A program made the translations under genes and the position numbers. A stretch of DNA of 64,000 nt. Source: Amaranthus tricolor (Eukaryota; Streptophyta; Magnoliopsida; Caryophyllales; Amaranthaceae). The notes below the pieces were generated by a model. That model searched no databases, was not told the origin of the DNA, and saw only the letters and a list, made by a program, of their open reading frames with translations. The stretch lies in contig NC_080049.1 in the NCBI RefSeq assembly GCF_026212465.1, forward strand, positions 22,954,872 to 23,018,871, read 5' to 3'. Positions 40,039 through 50,470 of this stretch are shown piece by piece; the stretch's first letter is position 1, and each line of letters opens with the position of its first letter.

Positions 40039-42318
40039 ATGACTACAAATATCGTCAAGCTAGAGAAGTTCGTGGGGGCTGACTTTCGTAGATGGCAAAA
40101 GAATATTTTGTTCTTGCTCACTACTCTCAACGTGGCATATGAATCTCAAATCTAAGGCCGAAAGAGAAGGAGGTCGAGACGGTAGAAGAGATACGAAAAA
40201 GGGCCAAATATGTCGCGGTTATATTCCCAACGGTATGGTAGACTCTCCATTTGATGTTTATCAATATTTGGAATTCGTAAAAGAACTGTGGAAAGTTGTA
40301 GAAGGAAAGTACATGGCGGTGGACGCAACAAGTAAGAAATTCTTGTTAGTAGTTTTAATGACTAAAAATTTGTTGATTTCCCCCCATCATATATCAATTC
40401 CATGAGAATAATGAGATGCAATGCATGTACTCTAATCTTAAACACCACAAAATAAACACGGATGATGTGTTGTTGTTTTTAGCATAATTGATGATTTTCC
40501 ATGGGTTTGTTATGAAACAATTATGCATAAAGAAGAAAAAATAGATTTAAACCAATTAGGTACTCATTTTCAAATTGAAGTGAGTATAAAGGCTCAAGAG
40601 AGCGGGGAAAATAACAATCCCAATATCTCATCTGTTGATATGGTTGAGAAAAGTACTACATTTGAAGGGGAAAAACGGAAAGGCAATCAAGCAAGCTCTT
40701 CCCAAAAGGGAAAGCCGCAAAGGCCACTCAACCCGAGAAGAATGCTTGTTGGATATATGAAAAATTGAGACATCAAAAGAAGGACTATTACATCTACAAG
40801 CGAAGGATGAAATCCTTTGAGGAAAAGAAGGAAAATGGATCATCTAACAATGATCCAAACATGAAACGTATTACCTCACAAATTGATTTAAATTTTGGTT
40901 TGGATTTAAATCAAATTGATTGAAGTTCGAATGTTGTGTAGGATAAAGTTTCATGGTGAATGGATTCAAAGGACTTGCGACACGTATGCAAGGAAAGACA
41001 CTTGTTCAAGACCTATACATATAGTGAAGCTATAATTTCACAAGACTCGGATTTTTTAGAGGAAGCCATCAATGATGAGATGGATTCCATTGGGAAACCA
41101 CACCTGGGTGTAGGTAGACTTACCTTTGGGGTGCAAATCCGTTGGTTGTAAGTGGATTTTCTAAAAGAAGATAAGCGTCAATGGTACAGTCGATAACTTC
41201 AAAGTCTGGTTAATAGCTCAAGGCTTTAGGCAAAAGCATGGTTTTGATCATTTTGACACTTATGCTCCGGTAGCAAGAATAACCACTATTAGGTTATTGG
41301 TGGCGATAGCCTTGTCATTTAATCTAGTTATTCATCAGATGGATGTCAAAACGACATTCTTGTATGGAGATCTAGAGGAAAAAACCTATTTGAAACAACC
41401 TAAAAGGTTTATCATGAAAGGACAAGAAAATAAGGTGCGCAAGCTAGTTAATTTTCTTTATGGACTAAAGCAAGCACCTGATGAGTGGGATCAAAAATTT
41501 GATGAAACTATGTTGTCATACAAATTTAATTGAGCTAAATCAGTTGGATAAGTGAATGTATATAACAATTTTGATACCAAGGGAAACAATGTTATTAATG
41601 TTTATATAATGACGTGCTTATTTTCGGAACAAGTGTATTGCAAGTAAAGAGGTAAAGGATTATTTATCTTTAGTGTTCAAAATGAAGGATAAGAGGGAGA
41701 CAGATGTCATTTTAGGCATAAAGATTTTGAGATCTAACGTTCGAATAATTTTAAGTCAATCTCGCTATGTTGAAAAAATACTTAAGCGTTTTGATATGCT
41801 TGAGTGTAGCCTAGTGTCGACTCCAATGGGTGGGAGCTTAAAGTTCTTACCTCATGAGCTAGTCTAATTTCTCAACTTTCTTATTTAAAGATCATTGGAG
41901 TTTTGATGTATGCTATGACTTTAACAAGGCTCGATATACCATTTGTGGTTGGAAAGCTTAGTAAATATACTAGCAATCCAGGAAATATGCATCGGATCGT
42001 TATACGAAGAGTACTTAAGTAAAAGGAACAATAAAGTCATGGTTATGTTTTAATGGAAAGCCTCTGATACCGAAGGGTACTCGGATGCAAGTTGGATCAC
42101 TAATAAAGAAGCTTCGTGTTCTACTAGTGGTTGGGTATTTGTGTATGGGGAAGTTGTCATTTCATGGCTCTCCGAGAAACAAACATGGATATCAGATTCT
42201 ACTATAACGTAAGAATTTATTGTGTTAGCATCGACAAGTAAGAAAGCAAAATGGCTTCGGAATCTCATGTTTGAGATACCATTACTACCTAAGCAATTTG
42301 GCTTTGGTAATGGTGTAT
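40039..42318 (+). pseudogene. Ty1/copia retrotransposon remnant 1 (gag-pol)
   Basis: Begins with a gag-like MTTNIVKLEKF...RWQKNILFLLTTLN (40039 onward), has a decayed zinc-knuckle area (CWIYEKLRHQKK near 40745), then reverse transcriptase (FDTYAPVARITTIRLL, IHQMDVKTTFLYGDLEE, FLYGLKQAPDEW, 41250-41530) and later RT/RNase H blocks (VILGIKILRS; SWLSEKQTW) to about 42310. Protease and integrase are largely missing, and many stops and shifts occur. No flanking LTR pair identified. Confidence 0.85.
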
Positions 42319-42590
42319 AGTAAAGTATACAATGGTAAGTCAAGAGAGACATAAAGCTCGTCTTGTTTGCAAAGGGCTACAACCTAAAATATAGTATAGA
42401 TTATCAGGAAACTTTTTACCCAGTGGTCAAAATGACTACTATTCGATGTATTGTTGCCGTTACAGCTCATCGCCATGGGCCTTTATTTCAGTTAGACATT
42501 AGCAACGCCTTTTTCCATGGCGACTTATGTGAAGAGGTATACATGACCATTCCAAATGGTCTTCATGCTTCTCTTAATCTTGTTTGCAGG

Positions 42591-42860
42591 TGTAACACCT
42601 CGGCTCCTCGAATCACCGGTGACTACCCATGGGGATTGTAGACTGACCCCATAAACCAACACAAGTCTTTTCAGCGCACTTTGGCCTCACTCGTGCGCAC
42701 CCGGAAAAACTTCCCAGGAGGTCACCCATCCAAAGATTGCTTCCCACCAAACACGCTTAACTATGGAGTTCTTAGCAAATGGGCTCCCATGAAAAGAAGA
42801 TACACCTTGTTGATAAGAGTAGTCTATCAATCCTTTTAAATCTCAATTTGGGGTATCACA
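42591..42860 (-). mobile_element. Solo LTR of a Cassandra-type TRIM
   Basis: A 270-bp unit with ends TGTAACACC and GGTATCACA (TG...CA) flanked by the 5-bp duplication GCAGG (42586-42590 and 42861-42865). On the minus strand it carries 5S rRNA-like sequence, the hallmark of Cassandra LTRs. No internal domain or second LTR is present, so it is a solo LTR left by recombination. It splits the copia reverse transcriptase cleanly: removing it and one copy of the duplication rejoins the frame. Confidence 0.92.
42700..42800 (-). promoter_or_regulatory. 5S rRNA-like internal promoter within the Cassandra LTR
   Basis: On the minus strand, AACTCCATAGTTAAGCGTGT (42753-42772) matches the 5S A-box area, and GGATGGGTGACCTCCTGGGAAG (42710-42731) matches the C-box area, in the correct order and about 20 bp apart as in 5S genes. 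The rest of 5S is not conserved, so this is a polymerase III-type promoter in an LTR, not a 5S gene. Confidence 0.85.
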
Positions 42861-43830
42861 GCAGGCTCAAGAAGTCCCTTTATGGGTTGAAACAGGCCTC
42901 TCATCAGTGGTTTGCTAGACTCACCACTGAGATGTTTCATTAAGGGTTTCTACAATCTCACCATGATTCTTCTCTTTTTATTAAAAAGACCTCTATGTGT
43001 TTCACTATTGCTACAATTTATGTGCATGCTATTATACTTACAGGTAATAACAAAGCTGATATAAATTTTTAAAATTCTCATTTGCATCGAATTTTTATCA
43101 AAAAAGACTTAGATTTATGACATTATTTTATTGACTTTGAGTTTCCTACATCTAAGATGGTATTGTTCTCACCTAAAATAAATTCACAAAAGAGCTTTTT
43201 CGGGATAGTGGCATAACCACCTTTCACAAGGCTGCCACTCCATTCCCTCTAAATTAAAATTAGATAATCATGATTCTTCCTTACTTACTAATCCTACTGA
43301 ATACAGATGTTTCATTAGGAAGTTGAATTGACACATACAAGATCGGACTTAGCCTTCATTGTGCAGGCTTTTACCCAATACATGCAGAATCCAACCGAAG
43401 CACACCACCAAGCTCTTCAACACACATTAAACTACATTGCTCATACATCCGGTCAAGGCATCATTGTACAAGGCTCTCATCAGCTCAGGATCCATGCCTA
43501 ATCTGACTCTGATTGGGGGTTTGTATTGATATTAAAAAGTCGATCACTCGCTATCTCACTCTTTTTGGTAATTCTCCAGTTAGTTGAAAATTCAAAAAGA
43601 AACACACCGTATCAAAATCATCTTTTAAAGCTAAATACTGAACAATGGCGACTATAGCCTCAGAAATTACATGGTTATTTCATGTGCTAAAAGAATTGGG
43701 AGTCACTAATCTTTGGCCAGTCACAGATGTCCTTACCAAGATCATTTCATCAACAAAACTTCAACCTCTCCTAACCAAGCTTGGAATGCTAGCTACCACC
43801 CCAAGCTTACGGAGGACGAAGGATAAAAAT

Positions 43831-46800
43831 ATTGTAATAAAATATATTGCTAAAGTCTTGATTAATTTTTTAGTTATTTTTTGCCACGTCATTTTCTTGT
43901 TTTCTTTCCTTTCATATATAAACTGCTCTATGCTCTCTTCGAAAAGTGTACCAATATTTTTAATAAAACTATCGTAATTGGAGGTGTGTGCATCCTGTTT
44001 TATTAAATTGTCATTTTACTATTTATTTTACTAAAAACTTTCAAAAATAAAGAATAATCGAGAAAAATAATATTTATTTTTTATTTTACCGAAAACATTC
44101 AAATTTCAAGAAAATAAAATAAAAAGCATTTAGTTTGTGTAACATTTTAATCGGTTGGATAAAAAATTGAATTATTAATATTAATTTTTCTTAATTTAAT
44201 TATTATCAAACAATATTACTTGAGAAAAAGCGAATTACGTTTTCATATGATTCCGAAAAACTAACTCAATTAATAATCGAAAACAATATTGTATTACTAA
44301 ATTTCAATCATTTAATTTTAGCATTTCGTATTGTATTGAAATAGACGTTGTGACGACTATATAAAAAAATTATTGATTTTTTTTCCCATGTGTCATTAAT
44401 ATGACAGAAAACCTTTAAGCTTTTCTTTTGGTTTAAATGTACATTTTGTTCGATCATATATGCTTTGGATTTAAAAATATATAAAATGTTTTTCGAATTT
44501 AAAATAGCTTATTGAAACATCATTATATAATTTTATGTATACGATTTCAAAATAAGAAATATTACTATGAATATAAAATTTTGTGTTAATTTTTCTACAA
44601 TAATATCAATTATTGATTAACCATAAATAATACCAATTTAGAGGGTATTTTCCTAAAATAATACCAACTTTAATTTTTTAATTAATTTATTAATTTTTTT
44701 TGTCTTAAACATCACTTATAAGTTGGTAGTATTTATGGTTAATCAATATTTGGTATTATTGTTAGAAAATTAACAAAAGATTGTATTATTCACGGCAATT
44801 TTTTCTATTTGAAAACAATGACCCTTCTATATTAATAATTTCAAACACTGCGCTTTAACATCTCGTACCGCAATGAGATAGATATTGTGACGATTATATA
44901 AAAAATAATATTTATTTTTCCCACATGTTATCGGTATGATAATAAATCTCTAGACTTTTCTCCTAATTTGAATGTGCATTCTTTGGAGGTTCGAGAAAGT
45001 CTTCCAACATTCTATTTGGATGTTTTGCCGTAAAACAAAACTGTTTAATAAAACTATTGTAGTTGGAGTAAATCAAATTAACAAAATATTTATTCTATAT
45101 TATTAGATTTTCACCGTTTTACTATTTATTTTACCGAAAACTTTCAAATATAAAAATAATCAACAAAAAACATTTATTTTTATTTTACCAAGAACATTCA
45201 TAGAAAATAACATTGGGATTTCTAAAAAGTAGGATTACTAAAATTAATTTTTTATTTCAAGCGGTCGTTTTCTTTCACTAATTGTATACATTTTGGGATT
45301 CAAAAATATATTAAAAGCTTATTCGAATGGAAAATGCACCACTTACTATTTATTTTTTAATTGTCCACTCTTTTCACAGAAAGTAACTCTAAATTTTATC
45401 AATTGTGAGACTTTTTTTTGTTCAATGGCATATCTTTATGATGATAAATATATAAACTTTATTTTGAATTGGAAATGCTTATAAAACATTATTATGTAAT
45501 TCCATACGTGTGTAAAAAACTTAGTCTATTAATACTCGAACAAAATAACACTATTATATTACTAAATTTTAATTTTTTTTTTAACATCTTGTACCGCTAT
45601 GAGATAAATGTTGTGATGATTATATAAAAACAATATCGATTTTTTTTATGTGTCATCGATATGTCAAAAAACTTTATGCTTTTCTCTTGATTTGAATATG
45701 CATCATTTTGTGATAATTTGGGAACGTTTATCGAACTTTTATTTGGATGTTTTGCCGTATAATGAAATTTTTAAATAAAACTATCGTAGTTGAAGGTGAG
45801 TGCCGTGGGAAATAGATCAATGTAACAGAATATTTCTCCTATATTATTAGATTTTCACTATTTTACTTTTTATTTTATCGAAAACTTTCAAATATAAAAT
45901 TAATCAAGAAAAAATATTTATTTTTTATTAGGATATTATACTTGATAGCAAGAACTTTTATGAAAGGCTAGAACTAGCAAATCGTAAAAGAAATCCACAA
46001 AATAGTATTTTACTTTTAAATTTTCGTGACATTAATATTCAAAAAACGTTATAATATACATTAAGTTGTGAAATTTTGTTTATACCCTTGTCTTTCTTCT
46101 TTAACCTTTTCCATTTTCATCTATTTTTTTCTTCCGTTCTCTTTCTTTTATTTATCTTCTTCTTTCATCCATCTTTTTTAGTGAAAAAAATGGTGATTTT
46201 CATTAGGATGCATTTTTTGTTTTTAAAGACAGTTTATATGGTTTTGACGAGAAATTAAATGTCGAAATGTGCTACACGCCTACACGTGATCTCAGTCTAA
46301 AGATTTGATTACCTTCACACAAAGTTTGATGAGTGGTCTTAGAATAATTATTATTATTCGAATCGGAAAAGACTCATAGCAACCTCACTATTCAAATCCA
46401 TGTGTGTATAAGATTTCGGGAAATTAATATGCCTACTATAATACTAAATTCCAAAAAAATTTAAGCCTTTTCCTCGTTTTAATTACGAATACGTGTCCTA
46501 TCCTCTTTTTCACAAAAGGTGTCCTTTTTCTACGTGTTAATTTTGACTTGAACTCAGAATCAGGATTATGACCACCACATTAGGCGCAATTATATTTGAG
46601 ATATTTCAATTTTTTTCTCAGGGAGTTCGGCAACATTATCCGTAAATTTATCTGAACGTTGCCGTAGAACAAATGTTTTCAATGAAAATATTTTGGTTGG
46701 AGGTTTGTGTCCTGAGAGATCAATCAAAATCACTTAGTGAAAAATACTACATAGATGTATATTCAATTTATTCTATTTTATGCCTTTTTAATGTTTTCAC

Positions 46801-46945
46801 GAGCTTAACATTGTTTTTACCAAAAACAATAATCATTTCATTTTTCAAATTTGATAGTGCTGGATTGTCCATGATCTGATGATTGACTTTTTTCCCAATT
46901 TTTCATTAATAATTTGATTTTACCGCCTAATATTTCTTTTAATTG
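43831..46945. repeat. Old degenerate repeat array, no gene
   Basis: Two blocks recur. Block A (AATAAAACTATCGTAGTTGG..., then TTTTACCGAAAACTTTCAAAT) occurs at about 43968, 45048, 45775 and, weakly, 46678. Block B (ACATCTCGTACCGCAATGAGATA...GTTGTGACGATTATATAAAAA) occurs at about 44324, 44861 and 45586. Spacing is uneven (about 540-1080 bp), partly because a foldback element sits at 44585-44810. No protein frame. It may be a decayed satellite or repeated copies of one element end. Confidence 0.65.
44585..44810. mobile_element. Foldback MITE, family shared with 51893-52190
   Basis: The left arm TTAATTTTTCTACAATAATATCAATTATTGATTAACCAT and the right arm ATGGTTAATCAATATTTGGTATTATTGTTAGAAAATTAA are inverted. 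The interior holds an inner inverted pair (ATAATACCAACTT/AAGTTGGTAGTATT). No clear target duplication in this AT-rich context. Confidence 0.7.
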
Positions 46946-47480
46946 TGATGCCAGTGGACGCATAGGTGCAGTCCTACATCAGGAAGGTAGACCAATTGCT
47001 TACTTTAGTTAGAAGTTCAACAAAAGTAGACTCAATTTTTTTTTATATATGATAAGGAGTTTTATACTATAATTAGGGCTCTCACACATTGGATACATTG
47101 CCTCAAATTTCAACCGTTCATTCTACATGCAAACCATAAATCACTTAGGTACATCAATGGTCAAAACAAGCTTAATGCATGGGAAGTGAGGGGGATTTTT
47201 TGCAATCTTTTACTTTTTCATCCAAGTATAAAGCATGTAAAGCAAATGTCATAACAGATGCTCTTAGTAGGATGCACCATATGTTAGCTTTGTTGAAAAC
47301 CAAAATCCTAGGCTTTGAAATGATTAAGGACATGTATGAGACAAACCCTGATCTCCAACACATACATGCAGCCTGTAAGGTAACACCATTTAGGGCAAAG
47401 CCAGAATTTTATAATAGGAAGGCCAATAATAATACAACACTTATAAATATATTAAGTAAAGTTAAAGTCCTTACGTGAAT

Positions 47481-47695
47481 ATACTTAATTGAATCGCACT
47501 CTTTGGGATTTTATTAGAGCAAAATCATCAATAATAGAATCTACGCAGAACATATCAACTAATTCCCTTTCTATTTTTGATATTAATAGAACATCTCTTA
47601 GAAAATCATCTTCCATTTTTGTCCTTCGGTTAGTCTTAATTAACAATATTCATTGCGGAAAATGCACACTCACATGCTGCTGTAGAAACAAAAAT
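47481..47695 (-). pseudogene. hAT transposase C-terminal dimerisation segment
   Basis: On the minus strand: KTNRRTKMEDDFLRDVLLI, then SKIERELVDMF and DSIIDDFALIKSQRVRF. This follows the family pattern of ERAFSAM...R.KMEDDFL.D.L...IE.E......D.IIDDF...K.RR. Here the ERAFSAM part is shifted out of frame (HVSVHFPQ region). Confidence 0.75.
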
Positions 47696-47884
47696 AGTTA
47701 GAACAAGTTAGATCAATCTATCAACAAGTGGAAAGTTTGTTATTTTCCTGTTTCAGTTAATTTTTGACATAATAATGCTAAGGTGGAGGGCTTTTCAAAC
47801 TGCATATGCTGACAAACATCAAAGAGAAAATGTTACAGTTCATACTGAAGTTGAAGTTTTTCTTGATCGGAGAAGTCTCCAGAA

Positions 47885-48180
47885 AGTGTATATATATCGA
47901 GAATGGGTTGGAAGAGTTTTAGTTTAACATACTCCCTCATTACTTTTACACGATCATTGGGATGATACTTATTGATTTGTTTATACATTCTAGGATCACG
48001 TTCAAGAACAAAATGGTTAACATTAGCACTTACCTTAACTCTTACATATTATGACGACGGTTGTTGTTAGTAGTTGGGATGCCAGTTCTTTTTCTTCCTT
48101 CTAGATTTTTCTCTGGCTCACGAGTTTCATTTTGAACACTTAAAATTGAAGATTGCTCACTATTGACCCTTTTGAAAAAA
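47885..48180 (-). pseudogene. hAT transposase N-terminal segment
   Basis: Minus-strand text VNHFVLERDPRMYKQINKYHPNDRVKVMREYVKL resembles the linker before the TTF zinc finger in these transposases (DPG.R..I..YHPN.RD.IRR.Y). It is preceded by Arg/Lys-rich low-complexity sequence. It lies directly next to the C-terminal piece, so the centre was deleted. Confidence 0.6.
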
Positions 48181-49799
48181 AATATAGTGCTTTTGAGTTC
48201 ATACTATTATATATTCACCACATAATTAAAATTTCCCAACTTTACAATAAATAAAAACTCAATGATATAATATATAATAGGAAAATTGTCAATAATAATT
48301 CAACCTCATCCGTCGAAAATAAATTCACCTATTATTTATTTTAAAATAAACCCACTAATGGGGTTCATTGCTCATAGCACTCTTAGATTACCTGCAATTC
48401 GTTAGTTATCAAAAAATGAGTTTGCCTTACACCCACATTAACTCATGCTCTCTCTTTCACCATCATGAACTCAGTATTTAACTCCCTTAATTAAAGACAT
48501 TTTCTAAGACACATTAACAACTGAAATGGGATTTTAAAAGGCAATAAAACTCCATTGTTGTTGCTGCTAACAACGAGTCATTGATTGTATTTGATTTGAT
48601 TACTTTCAATGTTTATTTAAACAGCTATTAGAATCATAATGTAATGCCTCATCTTTTGCCATTGGTATGTAACGTAAACAATGTACTAATGTAAGTTGGA
48701 TGCTACTTTTGGGAGATGAATGGAAGTATGCAGTGCTGAGGATTTTAAATTTTTTGATTTGATTACTTTAAATTGCATAATGGCCTGTAATGAATGGAAG
48801 TAATGCAAGCATAATGACAGTTGCTATAAACAAACGGAATAAGTAAAAGAAATTAGAAAATCCAATAATTATTTCTTCAAGCAAAATAATACATCATGAT
48901 TTTAAAGGTGTTAAGGGAGATGGAGTACATAAGAATGGTGAAAGATGGAGTATATTAGACGTAGAAGAAAATGCAGTGGAAGGGGGTTAAAATGTCAAAA
49001 AAAAAGTTCAAAAACAAAAAGAAGTTTAACCGTTTTTTACCGGTTACACACTTGCTAAGAATGCTATGAGCAATATACCCAATGAAGTGAGTTTATTAAA
49101 AAAAATAAATAATAAGTGGGTTTTTTTCGGCGGATTGTGTATAGATTGTATTATGAACACAATTTCCCAAATAGCAAATTTATATATACTTATAAAACAA
49201 AGCAATAGTCTTGGAATTACTAAAAAAAAATAATCTTGGAAACAATACACAAACTTCCAAATTACAAATTAACACATAATTAAAACACAAATTTTCAAAT
49301 TAAAGCACAAATTACCCAATTACAAATTTTTCAATTCGGTATGTTATTTAGGTTATTAGGTATGAACACTCACAATAATTCTAGTCTAGGGTTACAATTC
49401 ACAAATTACAAAGCAAATAAGCAATAGTCTTGAGAATTATAATTTACAAACAAATAATTTCAACAAAACATGAATGAAAATAAAATAAATGAATAATAAA
49501 TAAGAAATAATTTACCTTTGACAAATTTCTTGTGGAATAATTCAAATTTTGTTAAGAGCAACAATTCAACTTTGGTTTAGTGTAATTTCTTGAGCAATAA
49601 GAAATAATTTATCAATTTTTCAAATAATAAAGTTAGAGAAATTAGAGTAAACTTGGTTGAGTTTATAAAAATAAATGGAATTTCAAAAGTTGTGGAATTT
49701 AAAATAAATTTTATTGGGTAAATGATCGGAAGAAGCTTCTAGGCGCGCGCTATGGAGTAACATACAACAATAGGCTATAGTACAACGCAACTGATCTGA

Positions 49800-49890
49800 G
49801 GCTTGGAAAAAAGTGTTGCTTCAGGGATTCGGACCAGCAACTAGGCTGTACTCTTACTGAGTTGCTAACCAATGGAGCACAAGAGTATTA
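49800..49890 (-). repeat. tRNA-like sequence within the hAT remnant
   Basis: The minus strand reads TGCTCCATTGGTTAGCAACT (A-box-like) and about 25 bp later GCTGGTCCGAATCCCTGA (B-box-like). The acceptor stem does not pair and there is no clear anticodon arm, so it is a tRNA-derived or SINE-like remnant rather than a tRNA gene. Confidence 0.4.
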
Positions 49891-50470
49891 TTGATTATAT
49901 TTACACGTTCTAATTAAAATACTGTAAAATAGTAAGGCGCCAAACAAAAATTTCAAAGAAAAACAATTTAAGTCGGGGGCGGGCCTCCCCCGCCCCCTAG
50001 TTTGCCCCTGAACACCACAGAAACAGTTTTACATTCAGGAGGGATATTTTATTTAAAAGGAATAGGCTATGTATTCTCAGGACACCCTTAAGACTTGCTC
50101 TTGTCAAGGAAGTTCATGAGGGAACTTTAGGGGGATATTTTGGAATACAAAAGAACCTAGACATATTAGCTCAACACTTCTTTTGCCCAAGAATATTAGG
50201 CAGAATGGGTAAATACATTCTTAGATGTGATGTGTGTCATAAGGTAAAACTCACCTTTTACAAAGAAGAGTATAAACCCTTACCTGTTGCTCACAAACAA
50301 TGCATGGGAGCATGTTAGTATGGATTTCATTATTGCTTTACCTAGGACAAAGATGGGCAGAGATGGTATTATGGTGGAAGTTAATAGATTTTCAAAAGTG
50401 ACACACTTTATTGCAGGAAAAAAATTAATGATGCACAGACAAGGAGGAGAGATAACTAATCTTTCACATA

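Larger units (their letters stand above)
42325..43830 (+). pseudogene. Ty1/copia retrotransposon remnant 2, interrupted by a solo LTR
   Basis: A reverse transcriptase part (KARLVCKGYNLKYSIDYQETF, FQLDISNAFFHGDL, to VCR at 42590) continues after the inserted LTR with LKKSLYGLKQASHQWF (42865 on). It ends with DVLTK...LQPLLTKLGM (43715-43790), the usual copia C-terminus. A large part of RNase H is deleted near 43710. It abuts remnant 1 in the same orientation, so the two fragments are a chimeric junction rather than one element. Confidence 0.85.
47390..50010 (-). mobile_element. hAT-superfamily transposon remnant (2.6 kb) inserted in Ty3 pol
   Basis: The right end CTAGTTTGCCCCTG and the left end TTAGGGCAAAG are inverted (left end decayed). 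Flanks AACACCAT (47382-47389) and AACACCAC (50011-50018) are an 8-bp duplication with one mismatch. Minus-strand coding pieces inside match plant zinc-finger MYM/TTF-type hAT transposases. The central catalytic part is missing. The middle (48200-49740) is AT-rich without genes. Confidence 0.82.
46947..50470 (+). pseudogene. Ty3/gypsy pol fragment split by an hAT element
   Basis: The left part (46947-47389) encodes RNase H-type sequence (GAVLHQEGRPIAYFS, YDKEFYTIIRALTHW, DALSRMHHMLALLKTKILGFEMIKDMY). After the hAT insertion, the right part (50011-50470) continues with the integrase N-terminal and core start (KEVHEGTLGGYFGIQKNLDILAQHFF, CDVCHKVKLTFYKEEY). It resembles the element at 32845-37178 and is probably the same family. 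Truncated at both ends, with several stops and shifts; no LTRs found. Confidence 0.85.

Noticed and set aside
42700..42800. 5S rRNA gene
   Set aside because: Only the internal promoter boxes match. The rest of the 5S sequence is missing, and the unit has LTR ends and a 5-bp target duplication, so it is a Cassandra-type LTR.
49800..49890. Functional tRNA gene
   Set aside because: The acceptor and anticodon arms do not fold; only box-like words are present.
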